From Jeotgalibacillus haloalkalitolerans (lineage in GTDB: Bacteria; Bacillota; Bacilli; Bacillales; Jeotgalibacillaceae), in contig NZ_JAXQNN010000001.1 in NCBI RefSeq assembly GCF_034427455.1, forward strand, positions 620,001 to 684,000: DNA of 64,000 nucleotides. The letters are read 5' to 3'. Under the pieces are notes generated by a model, which saw only the letters and a list, made by a program, of their open reading frames with translations, was not told the origin of the DNA and made no database searches. The position numbers and the translations under genes were made by a program. Shown here piece by piece: positions 56,112 through 64,000 of the stretch (the stretch's first letter is position 1; each line of letters opens with the position of its first letter).

Positions 56112-57164
56112 ATGGAAACGATCCGCTGGACTGTGGATATCAATGTGGAAAAACAAAAAAGTTATCCACAGATTTCCGAAGCAGCTGACTATCTGCGTCA
56201 TGGACATGTCATCGCCTTTCCCACTGAAACCGTTTACGGACTGGGAGCCGATGCGACAAATGATGCTGCTGTGCAAGGTATATTTGATGCAAAAGGCAGA
56301 CCGTCTGATAATCCGCTGATTGTCCACATTTCAAATCCTGATGCACTGCATGACCTCGTTTCTGACATCAGTCCGGAAGCATCACAGTTAATTGAAACCT
56401 TCTGGCCTGGACCGTTAACCATTATTTTCAAGAAAAAGAACGGTGTGTTTTCAGATCTTGTCACTGCAGGGCTTGATACTGTCGGAATCCGTATGCCGGC
56501 GCACGCTGTTGCACTTGAGCTGATCGGCCGTTCCGGAAAACCGCTTGCAGCTCCTAGTGCGAATACGAGTGGTAAGCCGAGTCCGACAGCAGCTGAACAC
56601 GTGGCGCGTGACCTCTCCGGCCGAATTACAGGAATTGTGGACGGCGGTGAGACAGGCGTAGGTCTCGAATCCACCGTGATCGATTGTACAGTTACACCAC
56701 CCATGATTCTCAGACCGGGTGGCGTTTCGGCAGAGGAGATTGAAGCCTGTATTGGTAAGGTTCATGTAGATCCTTCCCTGAAAAAAGAACAGAGTGCACC
56801 CAGGTCACCAGGAATGAAATATACCCATTATGCCCCAACCGCTCCACTTTACTTGATCAAAGGGAAGACGGAATGGATTCAGCAGACGATTCACCGTTTG
56901 CAGGCGGGGGGAAAGAGGGTTGGCCTTCTCGTTTCAAGCGAGCTGGCAGCTGAGCTGGATGCTGATATCGTGAGTGTCTGCGGTAGTCGGGAAGACCCTG
57001 CATCCACTGCACGCAGCCTCTATCATGCGATCCGCTCCTTTAACGATACAGATGCAGATATTATTTTAGCTGAAGCCTTTGAGGAAAAAGGAATCGGCAC
57101 AGCCATTATGAACCGTCTGGAAAAAGCAGCCGGACATAAATGGATGAAGGAAAGCTCTTCCTGA
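56112..57164 (+). CDS. ywlC: Threonylcarbamoyl-AMP synthase (Sua5/YwlC)
   Basis: 350 residues from the ATG at 56112 (GAGAGGTGATTCAC upstream). The N-terminal YrdC domain (1-215) has FPTETVYGLGADA, the KxR motif AKGRPSDNPL and APSANTSGKPSPT; the C-terminal Sua5 domain (about 235-345) follows a PGMKYTHYAP linker. It makes threonylcarbamoyl-AMP from threonine, bicarbonate and ATP for t6A37 in tRNA. An exact DnaA box sits at codons 17-20. Confidence 0.95.
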   Translation: METIRWTVDINVEKQKSYPQISEAADYLRHGHVIAFPTETVYGLGADATNDAAVQGIFDAKGRPSDNPLIVHISNPDALHDLVSDISPEASQLIETFWPGPLTIIFKKKNGVFSDLVTAGLDTVGIRMPAHAVALELIGRSGKPLAAPSANTSGKPSPTAAEHVARDLSGRITGIVDGGETGVGLESTVIDCTVTPPMILRPGGVSAEEIEACIGKVHVDPSLKKEQSAPRSPGMKYTHYAPTAPLYLIKGKTEWIQQTIHRLQAGGKRVGLLVSSELAAELDADIVSVCGSREDPASTARSLYHAIRSFNDTDADIILAEAFEEKGIGTAIMNRLEKAAGHKWMKESSS

Positions 57165-57181
57165 GAGGGAGGGCTTTTTTG
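57155..57181 (+). terminator. Terminator overlapping the ywlC stop
   Basis: GCTCTTCC pairs with GGGAGGGC (two G-U) across TGAGA, followed by TTTTTT. Confidence 0.7.
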
Positions 57182-57239
57182 TGTTGAAGCGGTTTAATCG
57201 GAAATAGAATGTGACGCAGTTTTTATGCGATTACTACTG

Positions 57240-57305
57240 GTATCCGGGTGTATCGCTACAGTCATGGTACGGATTGCTACAAAAACCCGGGTGTATCGCT
57301 ACAGC
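57240..57305 (-). repeat. 21-bp-phased intergenic array, family A (copy 5)
   Basis: GCTAC words at 57255, 57276 and 57298, spaced 21 and 22 bp, with two copies of CCGGGTGTATCGCTACA. Reverse orientation. The remaining bases to 57450 contain nothing else I can name. Confidence 0.75.
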
Positions 57306-57450
57306 CTCAACACAAAAAGCCACAAATATCAGAACCACCGCAAATCCGCGTAAGAAATACCATAAGTAAAGAACCCATTACCGCCAAAGGTCTTTCATAT
57401 TATGGTCCATCCAATCATATAATCCCCCATTGAAACTAAGGGGGAGCGGT

Positions 57451-57963
57451 ATGTGGACAATCTTTTTGGCGTTAGCGCTCGGGATGGATGCATTGTCGGC
57501 AAGTATTGCAGCTGGGGCACAGCCTGTCAGTGTTAAGGCGAAATGGATCATCAGTACTCTCGTTGGTCTTTTACATACAGTACTACCGGCAGCGGGCATG
57601 GTGATTGGCTCATCGCTGCTTGATGCAATGAACTGGTTTGGTATGGTGCTGCTCGTTTTCATTGGGCTTCAGATGATTTTTGCCGGTTTCAAATCAAAAA
57701 AGGAGCAGCCGATGGTTTTGACGCCTTTCAAATGGCTCGCCTTTTCGATTGCTGTCAGTCTCGACAGCTTATCAATCGGGATCACACTGGGGATCACAGA
57801 CCTTTCTGATTCACAGGCGCTCATCATATTTGGTATCGCAGCTTTTCTAATGACCAGGATCGGCTTTGCACTAGGAGGCCTTGTCACACTCACGGCAGGC
57901 AGATTCAGCGAAGTGATTGGCGGTAGCATCCTGATTGGACTTGCACTCAGGATGATTGAGTAG
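57451..57963 (+). CDS. mntP: Manganese efflux pump MntP
   Basis: 170 residues from the ATG at 57451 (AAGGGGGAGCGGT upstream; an upstream TTG at 57430 is less likely). About six helices in two DUF204 repeats, each with the acidic motif: LALGMDALSASIAAG near 5-19 and AVSLDSLSIGITLG near 97-110. The membrane aspartates bind and export Mn2+. Corresponds to B. subtilis YwlD. No yybP-ykoY riboswitch is visible upstream. Confidence 0.92.
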   Translation: MWTIFLALALGMDALSASIAAGAQPVSVKAKWIISTLVGLLHTVLPAAGMVIGSSLLDAMNWFGMVLLVFIGLQMIFAGFKSKKEQPMVLTPFKWLAFSIAVSLDSLSIGITLGITDLSDSQALIIFGIAAFLMTRIGFALGGLVTLTAGRFSEVIGGSILIGLALRMIE

Positions 57964-58029
57964 CGTACTGGTTTGAAAAGCTGTACGGAGGATACATTAT
58001 AAATACAGTAAGAATTACCGGGGTGAAAC

Positions 58030-58971
58030 GTGTTGGAAAAAGGAACATTTAAAGGTCTTGAAGCATTTATATTGGAAAACCAGCATTTAAAAGCAGTCAT
58101 TTTACCGGATTTCGGTGGGAAGATTGCGAGCTTTTACGATAAAAAAGCTGAATACGAGTGGTTTTATCAGGCGAAAGTGGAACAATTGCCGATGCCTCAT
58201 TATGGTTCTGCATTTGGGGAATATACGCCTGGCGGATTTGATGATTGTTTTCCAGCTGTAGATGAAGGGCCTCATCCAATTAATAATAGAAAAGTGCCCG
58301 ACCATGGAGAAGTATGGTCAATGGTATGGGAAGTTGATGAAAAACTCGAAAACGGAATCACACTCGAAGTGAAAAGTCCTGTTTTTCCGTATGAGCTTAA
58401 AAAGACGATTACGCTCCTTGAGGATGGACTTGAAGTAAGATACAGAGTGGTCAATACAGGAGAGGCGCCATTTGCTTATATCTGGTCTCCGAGTATTTTA
58501 CTGAATATGAATGAACACACGCAGATTGAAGTACCCGAAGAATGCGATGAAATTATCAGCACCGAGCCTGATAATGAGCATCTGGGGGACTGGGGAGCGC
58601 GTCATCCTTTTCCGATCACGCAATCAAAAGAGTCAAAAGAAGAAATTGATCTCTCAAAAATGGCAACGAAAGAATCTCAGAGCATTGAAAAGTTTTATTT
58701 CTCAAAAAGACTGAACAATGGCTGGTGCAGAGCTGTCCAGCACGATCTGAAAAAAGCGCTGTATTACTCATTTGACCCTGATAAAATCCCTTTCCTGTCA
58801 GTCTTTAAAAATCAGGGCGGCTGGCTCGGTGACTACAACTTCTCACTTCAGCCATCCACAGGAATGTATGATGATGTCTATGTAGCAAATAAAATTGACC
58901 GGGTTGCGAAGATTCCACCGGAGGATGAAAATATCTGGATCTTCCGGATAACAGTTGAAGACACAGAGTAA
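58030..58971 (+). CDS. Aldose-1-epimerase-like (galactose mutarotase fold) protein
   Basis: 313 residues from a GTG at 58030 (GGGGTGA upstream; a TTG follows directly). Beta-rich throughout; VILPDFGGKIASFYDKK near 19-35, GFDDCFPAVDEGP near 69 and the LEVRYRVVNTGEAPFAYIWSP region fit the mutarotase/DUF4432-5107 type fold. It probably acts on a free sugar or sugar derivative in the cytosol; the substrate is unknown. It converges on the GH43 gene and may belong with the sugar locus. Confidence 0.7.
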   Translation: MLEKGTFKGLEAFILENQHLKAVILPDFGGKIASFYDKKAEYEWFYQAKVEQLPMPHYGSAFGEYTPGGFDDCFPAVDEGPHPINNRKVPDHGEVWSMVWEVDEKLENGITLEVKSPVFPYELKKTITLLEDGLEVRYRVVNTGEAPFAYIWSPSILLNMNEHTQIEVPEECDEIISTEPDNEHLGDWGARHPFPITQSKESKEEIDLSKMATKESQSIEKFYFSKRLNNGWCRAVQHDLKKALYYSFDPDKIPFLSVFKNQGGWLGDYNFSLQPSTGMYDDVYVANKIDRVAKIPPEDENIWIFRITVEDTE

Positions 58972-59015
58972 AAAGGCGAGGGCAGGGGTCGCTTGACCCT
59001 TGCCTTCGCTTTTTA
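58972..59015. terminator. Bidirectional terminator between convergent genes
   Basis: AAAAGGCGAGGGCAGGGGTC pairs with GACCCTTGCCTTCGCTTTTT with few mismatches; T runs occur on both strands. It overlaps the last bases of the GH43 gene. Confidence 0.88.
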
Positions 59016-60389
59016 GCGATCCTTTATTTCGATATGGTCTAAATCAAATGTGCCGTTTGTGACTATAAGGTCAATTGTGTTTTCACCCTGCTTGAGGTTC
59101 AGCTTATAAGAACTTGCAGTCAGCGGTTCATTTTGCAGACCCTGGTTATTATTAAACAGCGTGAATGTGTCGCCTGAATCTGTTGAGCCGTTTACTGTGA
59201 CGGCACCACTATTTCTCCAGTACAAGTAAAGATAGTATTCTCCATCTTCAGGCGCATCAAATGTAATTGAAAGGTTCTGGTCTGTTTCTGCCAGAATTCC
59301 TTCCTCCGTGATGTCGGCTTCCGTTTCAATTTCCTCCGCTGTATATTTGGTAATGTTCACTGGATCACCTGCCGGAAGTGGGAGCGGCTTTGTTACTGGA
59401 ACGGGTTCTCCGAATTCAGGGAAACCATCCTCGTTGATCTCAAATGGCTGCATGCGTACATTTCTCGTCCATCCTGAGCCCTGTTCTTTAGCTGCATGAT
59501 AGACAATCCACTGCTCTGAGCCGTCCGGGGATTCAACAAATGATGCATGTCCCGGACCGTAGACATTATTTCCACTTTCAAATACAGGCTCTTCCTGCTT
59601 TGTCCAGGAATCAGGGTCAAGTAAGTCAGACCCTCTTTCAGCGGTCAGAATCCCCAGCTTGTAAAAATCACTCCAGCTTCCGCTTCCTGAATAAACAATA
59701 TGAATATAATCCTCCGTATAAAGTATTTGAGGACCTTCGTTAATAGATGGCGCTCCGCCTTCCTTTTCCCAGTCATATTCAGGTCTTGAAAGCTCCACTC
59801 TATCCGTGTTAAGTTCCATTGGATTTTCCATGCCGGCGATATAGATATACTGGCTGACATTTTCATCGCCCTCCCAGCCGGACCAGACGTAAAATAATTC
59901 TTCTTCCTGCTGGATGACTGTACCGTCAATTCCCCATTTATCCGTAGGGTCTGTGATTTGACCAACATCTGTGTATTCGGAAAACGGGTCTTCATTTTCT
60001 GATTCCAGCACGTACATACGGTGCTGGCTTCCGCCTCCATCAGCTGCATAGTATACGTACCATTTACCATCAATAAAATGAACTTCGGGAGCCCAGATAT
60101 TCTGACTGTTTTCAGTTCCCGGGGTAGGCTCCCATACCACTTTTGACTCAGCATTCATCATTGAAGTGGGGCTGTCAGATTGCCAGATCGTAATGTTACT
60201 TCCTGTTGTATGTGTGTAGACATACGTATCTTCGTGCTTAGTCATCCATGGATCAGCACCATCAGGTAAAATCGGGTTATAAAACTCTTTTACATACTCA
60301 TTTGACTCTGAAGATTGATCAGGCGTACAGGCTGCAAGCCCGATTCCCGCCGTTAAAATCGCGATTCCTGTTAAAGCTGATTTCTTCAC
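59013..60389 (-). CDS. Glycoside hydrolase family 43 lipoprotein
   Basis: 458 residues. Lipoprotein signal with C21 (GIGLAAC), so the enzyme is displayed on the cell surface. The five-bladed propeller has the GH43 triad: base D46 in GADPW, the pKa-modulating Asp in WGIDGTV (near 154) and the acid Glu in INEGPQI (near 219). A C-terminal beta domain (about 345-458, ending FDLDHIEIK) is a CBM6/35-like carbohydrate-binding module. It probably removes arabinose or similar side chains from a galactan- or arabinan-type polymer; the substrate is inferred. Last gene of the transporter operon, 42 bp after the second permease gene. Confidence 0.9.
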   Translation of the reverse strand: MKKSALTGIAILTAGIGLAACTPDQSSESNEYVKEFYNPILPDGADPWMTKHEDTYVYTHTTGSNITIWQSDSPTSMMNAESKVVWEPTPGTENSQNIWAPEVHFIDGKWYVYYAADGGGSQHRMYVLESENEDPFSEYTDVGQITDPTDKWGIDGTVIQQEEELFYVWSGWEGDENVSQYIYIAGMENPMELNTDRVELSRPEYDWEKEGGAPSINEGPQILYTEDYIHIVYSGSGSWSDFYKLGILTAERGSDLLDPDSWTKQEEPVFESGNNVYGPGHASFVESPDGSEQWIVYHAAKEQGSGWTRNVRMQPFEINEDGFPEFGEPVPVTKPLPLPAGDPVNITKYTAEEIETEADITEEGILAETDQNLSITFDAPEDGEYYLYLYWRNSGAVTVNGSTDSGDTFTLFNNNQGLQNEPLTASSYKLNLKQGENTIDLIVTNGTFDLDHIEIKDR

Positions 60390-60431
60390 AACATCACTCC
60401 TAAAGCAAAAGCCGCTCTTGGCGGCTTTTGG

Positions 60432-61250
60432 TTACTTGATACCTGATTGTGTAATCCCCCGGATAAACCATTTCTGACCGATCAGGAAGACAATTAAAAT
60501 TGGAATTGTTGCTAATGTAGTCAGGGCCATCAGCTTTCCGTAAGAAGAAACGAAGCTTCCCTGCTGCATAATCGCAATACCGGTTGTCACTGTTCTCATC
60601 TCCGGCGTATTTGTTGTTACCAGTGGCCACAGGAAGTCATTATAGATTGCCATGAATGTAAAGATCGCAAGTGTCGCAATAAGTGGTCTCGCAGACGGTA
60701 TGACGACCTTCATAAAGATCTGCCATTTGTTTGCGCCATCCATACGTGCTGCTTCCTCCAGCTCTTTAGGGAAAGAACGGAAGAATTGATACAGCAAGAA
60801 TACCCCGAATGCATTGGCTGAATAAGGCAAAATCAGCGGTGCATACGTGTTCAGAAGACCAAGATTACTAAACTGCTGATAGAGCGGCAGGAAGGTGATG
60901 ACCCACGGAATCATCAGCGTGCTGACGAACAACGGGAATAATACCTTTTTAAAAGGAACATCCAGGCGGGCCAGTGCGTATGCAGCCATTGAGTCAATAA
61001 TGACCACAATTGCTACGCCTGCAAATCCGACAAACAGTGAATTAAATAACCATCTTAAAATCGGTACACTGGTGCTCGTTAATGTACTGGTATAGTTTTC
61101 AAAAGTAAATTCCTGAGGGAAGAATGTTCCGCCCCCAATCGCTTCAAAATCGGATTTGAAAGAAGTGGAGACCATCCATACAAGCGGAATTAGAAATAAG
61201 ATCGCTAAGATAGATGCAAAAACAATATTGAGTATCTTCGTTTTACGCAT
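60432..61250 (-). CDS. Carbohydrate ABC transporter permease (MalG type)
   Basis: 272 residues from the ATG at 61250-61248 with AAAGGAG upstream, overlapping the end of the first permease gene by 8 bp. Six helices; the EAA loop ELEEAARMDGANKWQIFMKV contacts the ATPase. CUT1 family. It imports an oligosaccharide together with the next gene product. No ATPase gene is in the locus, so a shared MsmX-type ATPase elsewhere is expected. Confidence 0.92.
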   Translation of the reverse strand: MRKTKILNIVFASILAILFLIPLVWMVSTSFKSDFEAIGGGTFFPQEFTFENYTSTLTSTSVPILRWLFNSLFVGFAGVAIVVIIDSMAAYALARLDVPFKKVLFPLFVSTLMIPWVITFLPLYQQFSNLGLLNTYAPLILPYSANAFGVFLLYQFFRSFPKELEEAARMDGANKWQIFMKVVIPSARPLIATLAIFTFMAIYNDFLWPLVTTNTPEMRTVTTGIAIMQQGSFVSSYGKLMALTTLATIPILIVFLIGQKWFIRGITQSGIK

Positions 61251-62148
61251 TGTTTTTCTCCTTTCTTTCACCTGATCTTGTCACCAGGAATTGTCCAACT
61301 GAAATCACAATCATAATCAGTGCCATCAGCATCGCCATAGCAGCTGCTGAACCCATCTGTCTTAATTCAAATGCCTGCTGAACAATCCCCATCAGCAGCA
61401 CTTCAGTTGATTCACCAGGGCCGCCACGTGTCATCAGATATGGCTGTCCATATACGTTAAATGATGCGATTGTCGATGTGATTACAACAAAAATCATAAT
61501 TGGTCTGATAGACGGCAGCGTGATATGTAAAAATTTGTGCCAGCTTGAAGCACCATCAATATCCGCTGCTTCATAAAGCTCTTCAGGAACTTCATTCAGT
61601 GCATTGATGAAAATGATCATATTAAAACCAATGGTCCACCACACTGTGGCAATGACAAGTGAGATCCATGCAAAAGGCAATCGGGTTAACCATGGGATAC
61701 TGTCCATACCGAGTGAATTTAAAAACTGGTTCAGCAGGCCTGAGTTTGAATCAAGCATCCAGAGCCATAAAACTGCAATGACTGATACTGAAATGGCATA
61801 AGGAAGGAAATAGGCTGTTCTGAAAAATCCGCGGATTTTATCAGGCAAGCTATTTACGAGCATTGCCAGTCCAAGTCCGACAATGACTAATAATGGCACA
61901 CTGTAAATAACAAATTGAGCTGTATTTTTAAGTCCATTTAAAAATACACGGTTCTCAGGTGTACCTGATGTAAAAATAGCACTGTAATTTTCCAGCCCTA
62001 CAAATGGATGGATTGGGGAAATTAAATTCCAATCATGAAAACTGATATAGATCCCATAGACAAGCGGAACAACTAGAAACAGTGTGAACATGATCAGATA
62101 TGGAAGTACAAATAAAAATGATGTAAAACCCGATGCTTTTGACTTCAT
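61243..62148 (-). CDS. Carbohydrate ABC transporter permease (MalF type)
   Basis: 301 residues from the ATG at 62148-62146 (GAAGGTTTTGAT upstream; the in-frame ATG at 62208 is less likely). Six helices, MFTLFLVVPLVYGIYISFHDW near the start and the EAA loop ELYEAADIDGASSWHKFLHI. Heteromeric partner of the MalG-type permease, CUT1 family. Confidence 0.92.
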   Translation of the reverse strand: MKSKASGFTSFLFVLPYLIMFTLFLVVPLVYGIYISFHDWNLISPIHPFVGLENYSAIFTSGTPENRVFLNGLKNTAQFVIYSVPLLVIVGLGLAMLVNSLPDKIRGFFRTAYFLPYAISVSVIAVLWLWMLDSNSGLLNQFLNSLGMDSIPWLTRLPFAWISLVIATVWWTIGFNMIIFINALNEVPEELYEAADIDGASSWHKFLHITLPSIRPIMIFVVITSTIASFNVYGQPYLMTRGGPGESTEVLLMGIVQQAFELRQMGSAAAMAMLMALIMIVISVGQFLVTRSGERKEKNNA

Positions 62149-62237
62149 ATCAAAACCTTCTTTCTTTAAAGCTGGTTTAAAGTAAAAGGTAAGAGGGAGG
62201 GTGAACACCCGCTCTTACCTTCAAACTTTACTGCTGA

Positions 62238-63497
62238 TTATTGCAGACTTGCCTGTGCATCTTGAGCTGCCTGCTCAAGTGCTTCCTGTGCTTCTCTCTG
62301 ATTCAGAAGTACTTCATTAACAGCGCTGAATAACGGATCAGATACAGGTCCCCAGTTTTCAACATTTGGAGAGAACTGTACGTATTCAAATTGCTTCGCC
62401 ACTTCAGGCTGCTGCTTCATTTCGTTGAACTCATCACTTTCGTATACTGCTTTAGATGCAGGAGCCTGTCCAGACTCAGCCCATGCCATGCCATTTTCGT
62501 CTACATAGTTAAGGAAAGTTGTGATTGCGTCAATTTTAGCTTCGTCCTGAACCGTTTCAGGAATAACAAAGTTGTGAGAGTTAGCAAACACTGCCTGCTG
62601 TTCAGTTCCAAGCTGTGGCACTGGTGCTACACCATAGTTCAGACCTGACTCTTCAAACTGATTCATCATCCATGGACCGTTCATATGCATAGCTGATTTA
62701 CCCTGAAGGAATAATGTCAGTTCGCCGTCCTGCTGGATGTCTGCAGGTGATACTTCGTGGTCATAGATCAGAGAGTGAAGGAATTCTAGTGCTTCAACTG
62801 CTTCTGGAGAATCATATTGCACTTCGCCATCATCTGTGATCAGCTCACCGCCGTTTTGATAGACAATTGACGGGAAGATGAACTGCTGAGGCCATAGTGT
62901 CGGCACTGCAAATCCATATTGACCTTCATCTGCATTTGTTGTTGCTTTTGCTGCCTCAAGGAATTCTTCACGATTCGTTGGTGGAGCCTCAGGGTCAAGT
63001 CCTGCTGCTTCAAATAGATCTTTATTGTAATAGAACATAAGCGGGTGGATATCTAATGGAACGCCGTAGATTGATCCATCTACTTCTGCGCCTTCCCATG
63101 CAGTAGGGTGATAATTCTCTTTATCTATTTGATCCCCTACAATATCATCAAGGTTCTTGATAATGTTCTGGTTGGCATATGTCATAATCTGATCTCCGTG
63201 CATGATCATTACATCTGCGCCTTCCTGCTGACCACTAAGCGATAGGTCAAGTGTCGTATAATACTCTGACTGCGGGACGATTTGGAAATCTACCTGTACT
63301 TCATCCTGTGAATCATTGAATTCGTTTACAATCTGCTCCATATTCGGGCCGTCTGCGCCTGAGAATGGTGCCCAGAAAGTAATTTCCTGTGTTCCGCTGC
63401 TACCTTCACTGCTGCTCGACGTATCATCTCCTGAACAAGCTGCCAGTACAGACGCCACTGCTAAACCTGATGCAACTGTAAGTAAAGACTTTTTCAT
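62238..63497 (-). CDS. Sugar-binding lipoprotein of ABC transporter
   Basis: 419 residues. Lipoprotein signal MKKSLLTVASGLAVASVLAAC with the anchor at C21, followed by a serine-rich linker and a family 1 solute-binding protein (EITFWAPFSGADGPNMEQIVNEFN read as ITFWAPFSG; VEALEFLHSLIYDHEVSP; GKSAMHMNGPWMMNQFE). It captures the oligosaccharide for the two permeases. First gene of the minus-strand operon; its promoter carries a cre-like site and a palindrome. Confidence 0.93.
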   Translation of the reverse strand: MKKSLLTVASGLAVASVLAACSGDDTSSSSEGSSGTQEITFWAPFSGADGPNMEQIVNEFNDSQDEVQVDFQIVPQSEYYTTLDLSLSGQQEGADVMIMHGDQIMTYANQNIIKNLDDIVGDQIDKENYHPTAWEGAEVDGSIYGVPLDIHPLMFYYNKDLFEAAGLDPEAPPTNREEFLEAAKATTNADEGQYGFAVPTLWPQQFIFPSIVYQNGGELITDDGEVQYDSPEAVEALEFLHSLIYDHEVSPADIQQDGELTLFLQGKSAMHMNGPWMMNQFEESGLNYGVAPVPQLGTEQQAVFANSHNFVIPETVQDEAKIDAITTFLNYVDENGMAWAESGQAPASKAVYESDEFNEMKQQPEVAKQFEYVQFSPNVENWGPVSDPLFSAVNEVLLNQREAQEALEQAAQDAQASLQ

Positions 63498-63522
63498 GTG
63501 AAAATCCCCCTCAAGTTAAAAG

Positions 63523-63551
63523 TTTAGTTAACAATCGTTTTATTAACTAAA
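63523..63551. promoter_or_regulatory. Palindromic operator of the sugar operon
   Basis: Perfect inverted repeat TTTAGTTAA-N11-TTAACTAAA just downstream of the minus-strand promoter. Related half-sites (TTTAGTTTTA, TAGTAAAA, TTTTACTA) recur around the galK promoter. No regulator gene is in the window. Confidence 0.6.
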
Positions 63552-63555
63552 ATAA

Positions 63556-63584
63556 ATGTAAACTAAAAGCGCTTTCATTGTCAA
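63556..63584 (-). promoter_or_regulatory. Promoter of the binding-protein operon
   Basis: On the minus strand TTGACA (63584-63579), 17-bp spacer, TTACAT (63561-63556). The cre-like site fills the spacer. Confidence 0.65.
63564..63578. promoter_or_regulatory. cre (CcpA) site
   Basis: On the minus strand TGAAAGCGCTTTTA, one mismatch to the cre consensus with a perfect AAAGCGCTTT core, between -35 and -10: expected to give strong glucose repression. Confidence 0.75.
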
Positions 63585-63701
63585 CTTTATTTTTTGATAT
63601 TTTAATATGACTGTCATGTTACGATCGTTTAAACCCTTATTTAATAAGTTTTATGAGAATTTAATAAAGTTTTATCTAGTAAAACTATTTTATTTTTTAC
63701 G

Positions 63702-63729
63702 TTGACTTTTACTAAAAATAAATTATAAT
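63702..63729 (+). promoter_or_regulatory. galK promoter
   Basis: TTGACT, 16-bp spacer, TATAAT, 56 bp before the start codon. The stretch 63590-63700 is A/T-rich with no gene. Confidence 0.7.
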
Positions 63730-63784
63730 TGTGATAGATTTAGTTTTATGAATCAGAAGCAGACAACGATAAGGAGGATGCCGG

Positions 63785-64000
63785 ATGAATGTATATGACT
63801 TAAAGCAGTCTTTTATCTCTATATTTAATGAAGCACCTGAACGGTTGTTTTTCGCGCCGGGTAGAATTAATCTGATCGGGGAACACACAGACTATAATGG
63901 AGGAAAAGTATTTCCGCTGGCAATTACATATGGAACGTATGCCTATGTAAGAGAGCGGAATGACAAGAAAGTCAGATTGGCATCAACAAACTTTCCTCAA
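63785..64000 (+). CDS. galK: Galactokinase, N-terminal part
   Basis: The first 72 codons; the gene continues off the right edge. ATG at 63785 with AAGGAGGATGCCGG upstream. The galactokinase signature [17 protein letters not shown] spans residues 24-40. It phosphorylates galactose at C1 for the Leloir pathway. Divergent from the GH43/ABC operon and sharing its control region, it indicates that the imported oligosaccharide contains galactose. Confidence 0.95.
   Translation, partial: MNVYDLKQSFISIFNEAPERLFFAPGRINLIGEHTDYNGGKVFPLAITYGTYAYVRERNDKKVRLASTNFPQ

Noticed and set aside
57310-57450. Manganese (yybP-ykoY) riboswitch before mntP
   Set aside because: The conserved GGGGAGUA/GCCGAA-type landmarks are not visible and the leader is short.

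Overview
The window is chromosomal DNA from a spore-forming member of the Bacillales. The long syntenic run icmF-rpoE-pyrG-ywjG-spo0F-fba-tal-murA-glpX-rho-rpmE-tdk-prfA-prmC-spoIIR-ywlC-mntP matches the Bacillus subtilis order, and spo0F, spoIIR and a SpoIISAB-like toxin/antitoxin pair point to endospore formation. Protein style and the unusual intergenic repeats suggest a Planococcaceae/Bacillaceae lineage such as Jeotgalibacillus; this genus guess is inference. No rRNA, tRNA, CRISPR, prophage or transposase gene was seen.

Layout. 1-5.2 kb: 5' end of a class A penicillin-binding protein gene (minus), spermidine synthase and agmatinase, DUF1934 protein and ArgS. 5.3-13.5 kb: a lipoprotein, a toroid-fold protein, a peroxiredoxin, the YrrT-LuxS-MccA-MccB sulfur-recycling group, and a ring-cleaving dioxygenase behind MhqR-type operators. 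13.7-23.1 kb: one cobalamin-riboswitch-controlled operon for corrinoid uptake, remodelling and nucleotide-loop assembly (BtuF, BtuC, BtuD-CbiZ fusion, CbiB, CobD, CobU, CobS, CobC, a second CobU-like protein, adenosyltransferase, a probable alpha-ribazole kinase). 23.6-38.6 kb: zinc-ribbon protein, cardiolipin synthase-like protein, FadF, SpoIISAB-like module, then thiolase, hydroxyacyl-CoA dehydrogenase, two acyl-CoA dehydrogenases, a TetR regulator and the B12-dependent mutase IcmF. 38.6-58 kb: the conserved housekeeping block. 58-64 kb: a sugar locus (aldose-epimerase-like protein, GH43 lipoprotein, CUT1 ABC transporter without its ATPase, galactokinase at the right edge).

How it fits together. 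The B12 operon supplies adenosylcobalamin, which IcmF needs; IcmF sits behind a fatty/branched-chain acyl-CoA oxidation set. A TetR-type palindrome with a 2-bp spacer is shared by the fadF and thiolase promoters, so the TetR protein encoded before icmF may link them. Known attenuation logic is visible at pyrG (GGG start plus terminator), sigma-H/Spo0A control at spo0F, and a DnaA-box cluster lies before ywlC as it does in B. subtilis.

The most unusual content is intergenic. (1) Nineteen hairpin elements of about 110-145 bp (one a deleted 36-bp remnant) sit just upstream of plus-strand genes; their core is conserved, while their outer arms differ from copy to copy yet remain self-complementary, with compensatory changes. 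(2) At least nine intergenic stretches carry words repeated every 21 bp (two helical turns), using four different word families; two of them flank the same long hairpin. Neither is explained by coding sequence or by any element class I recognise.
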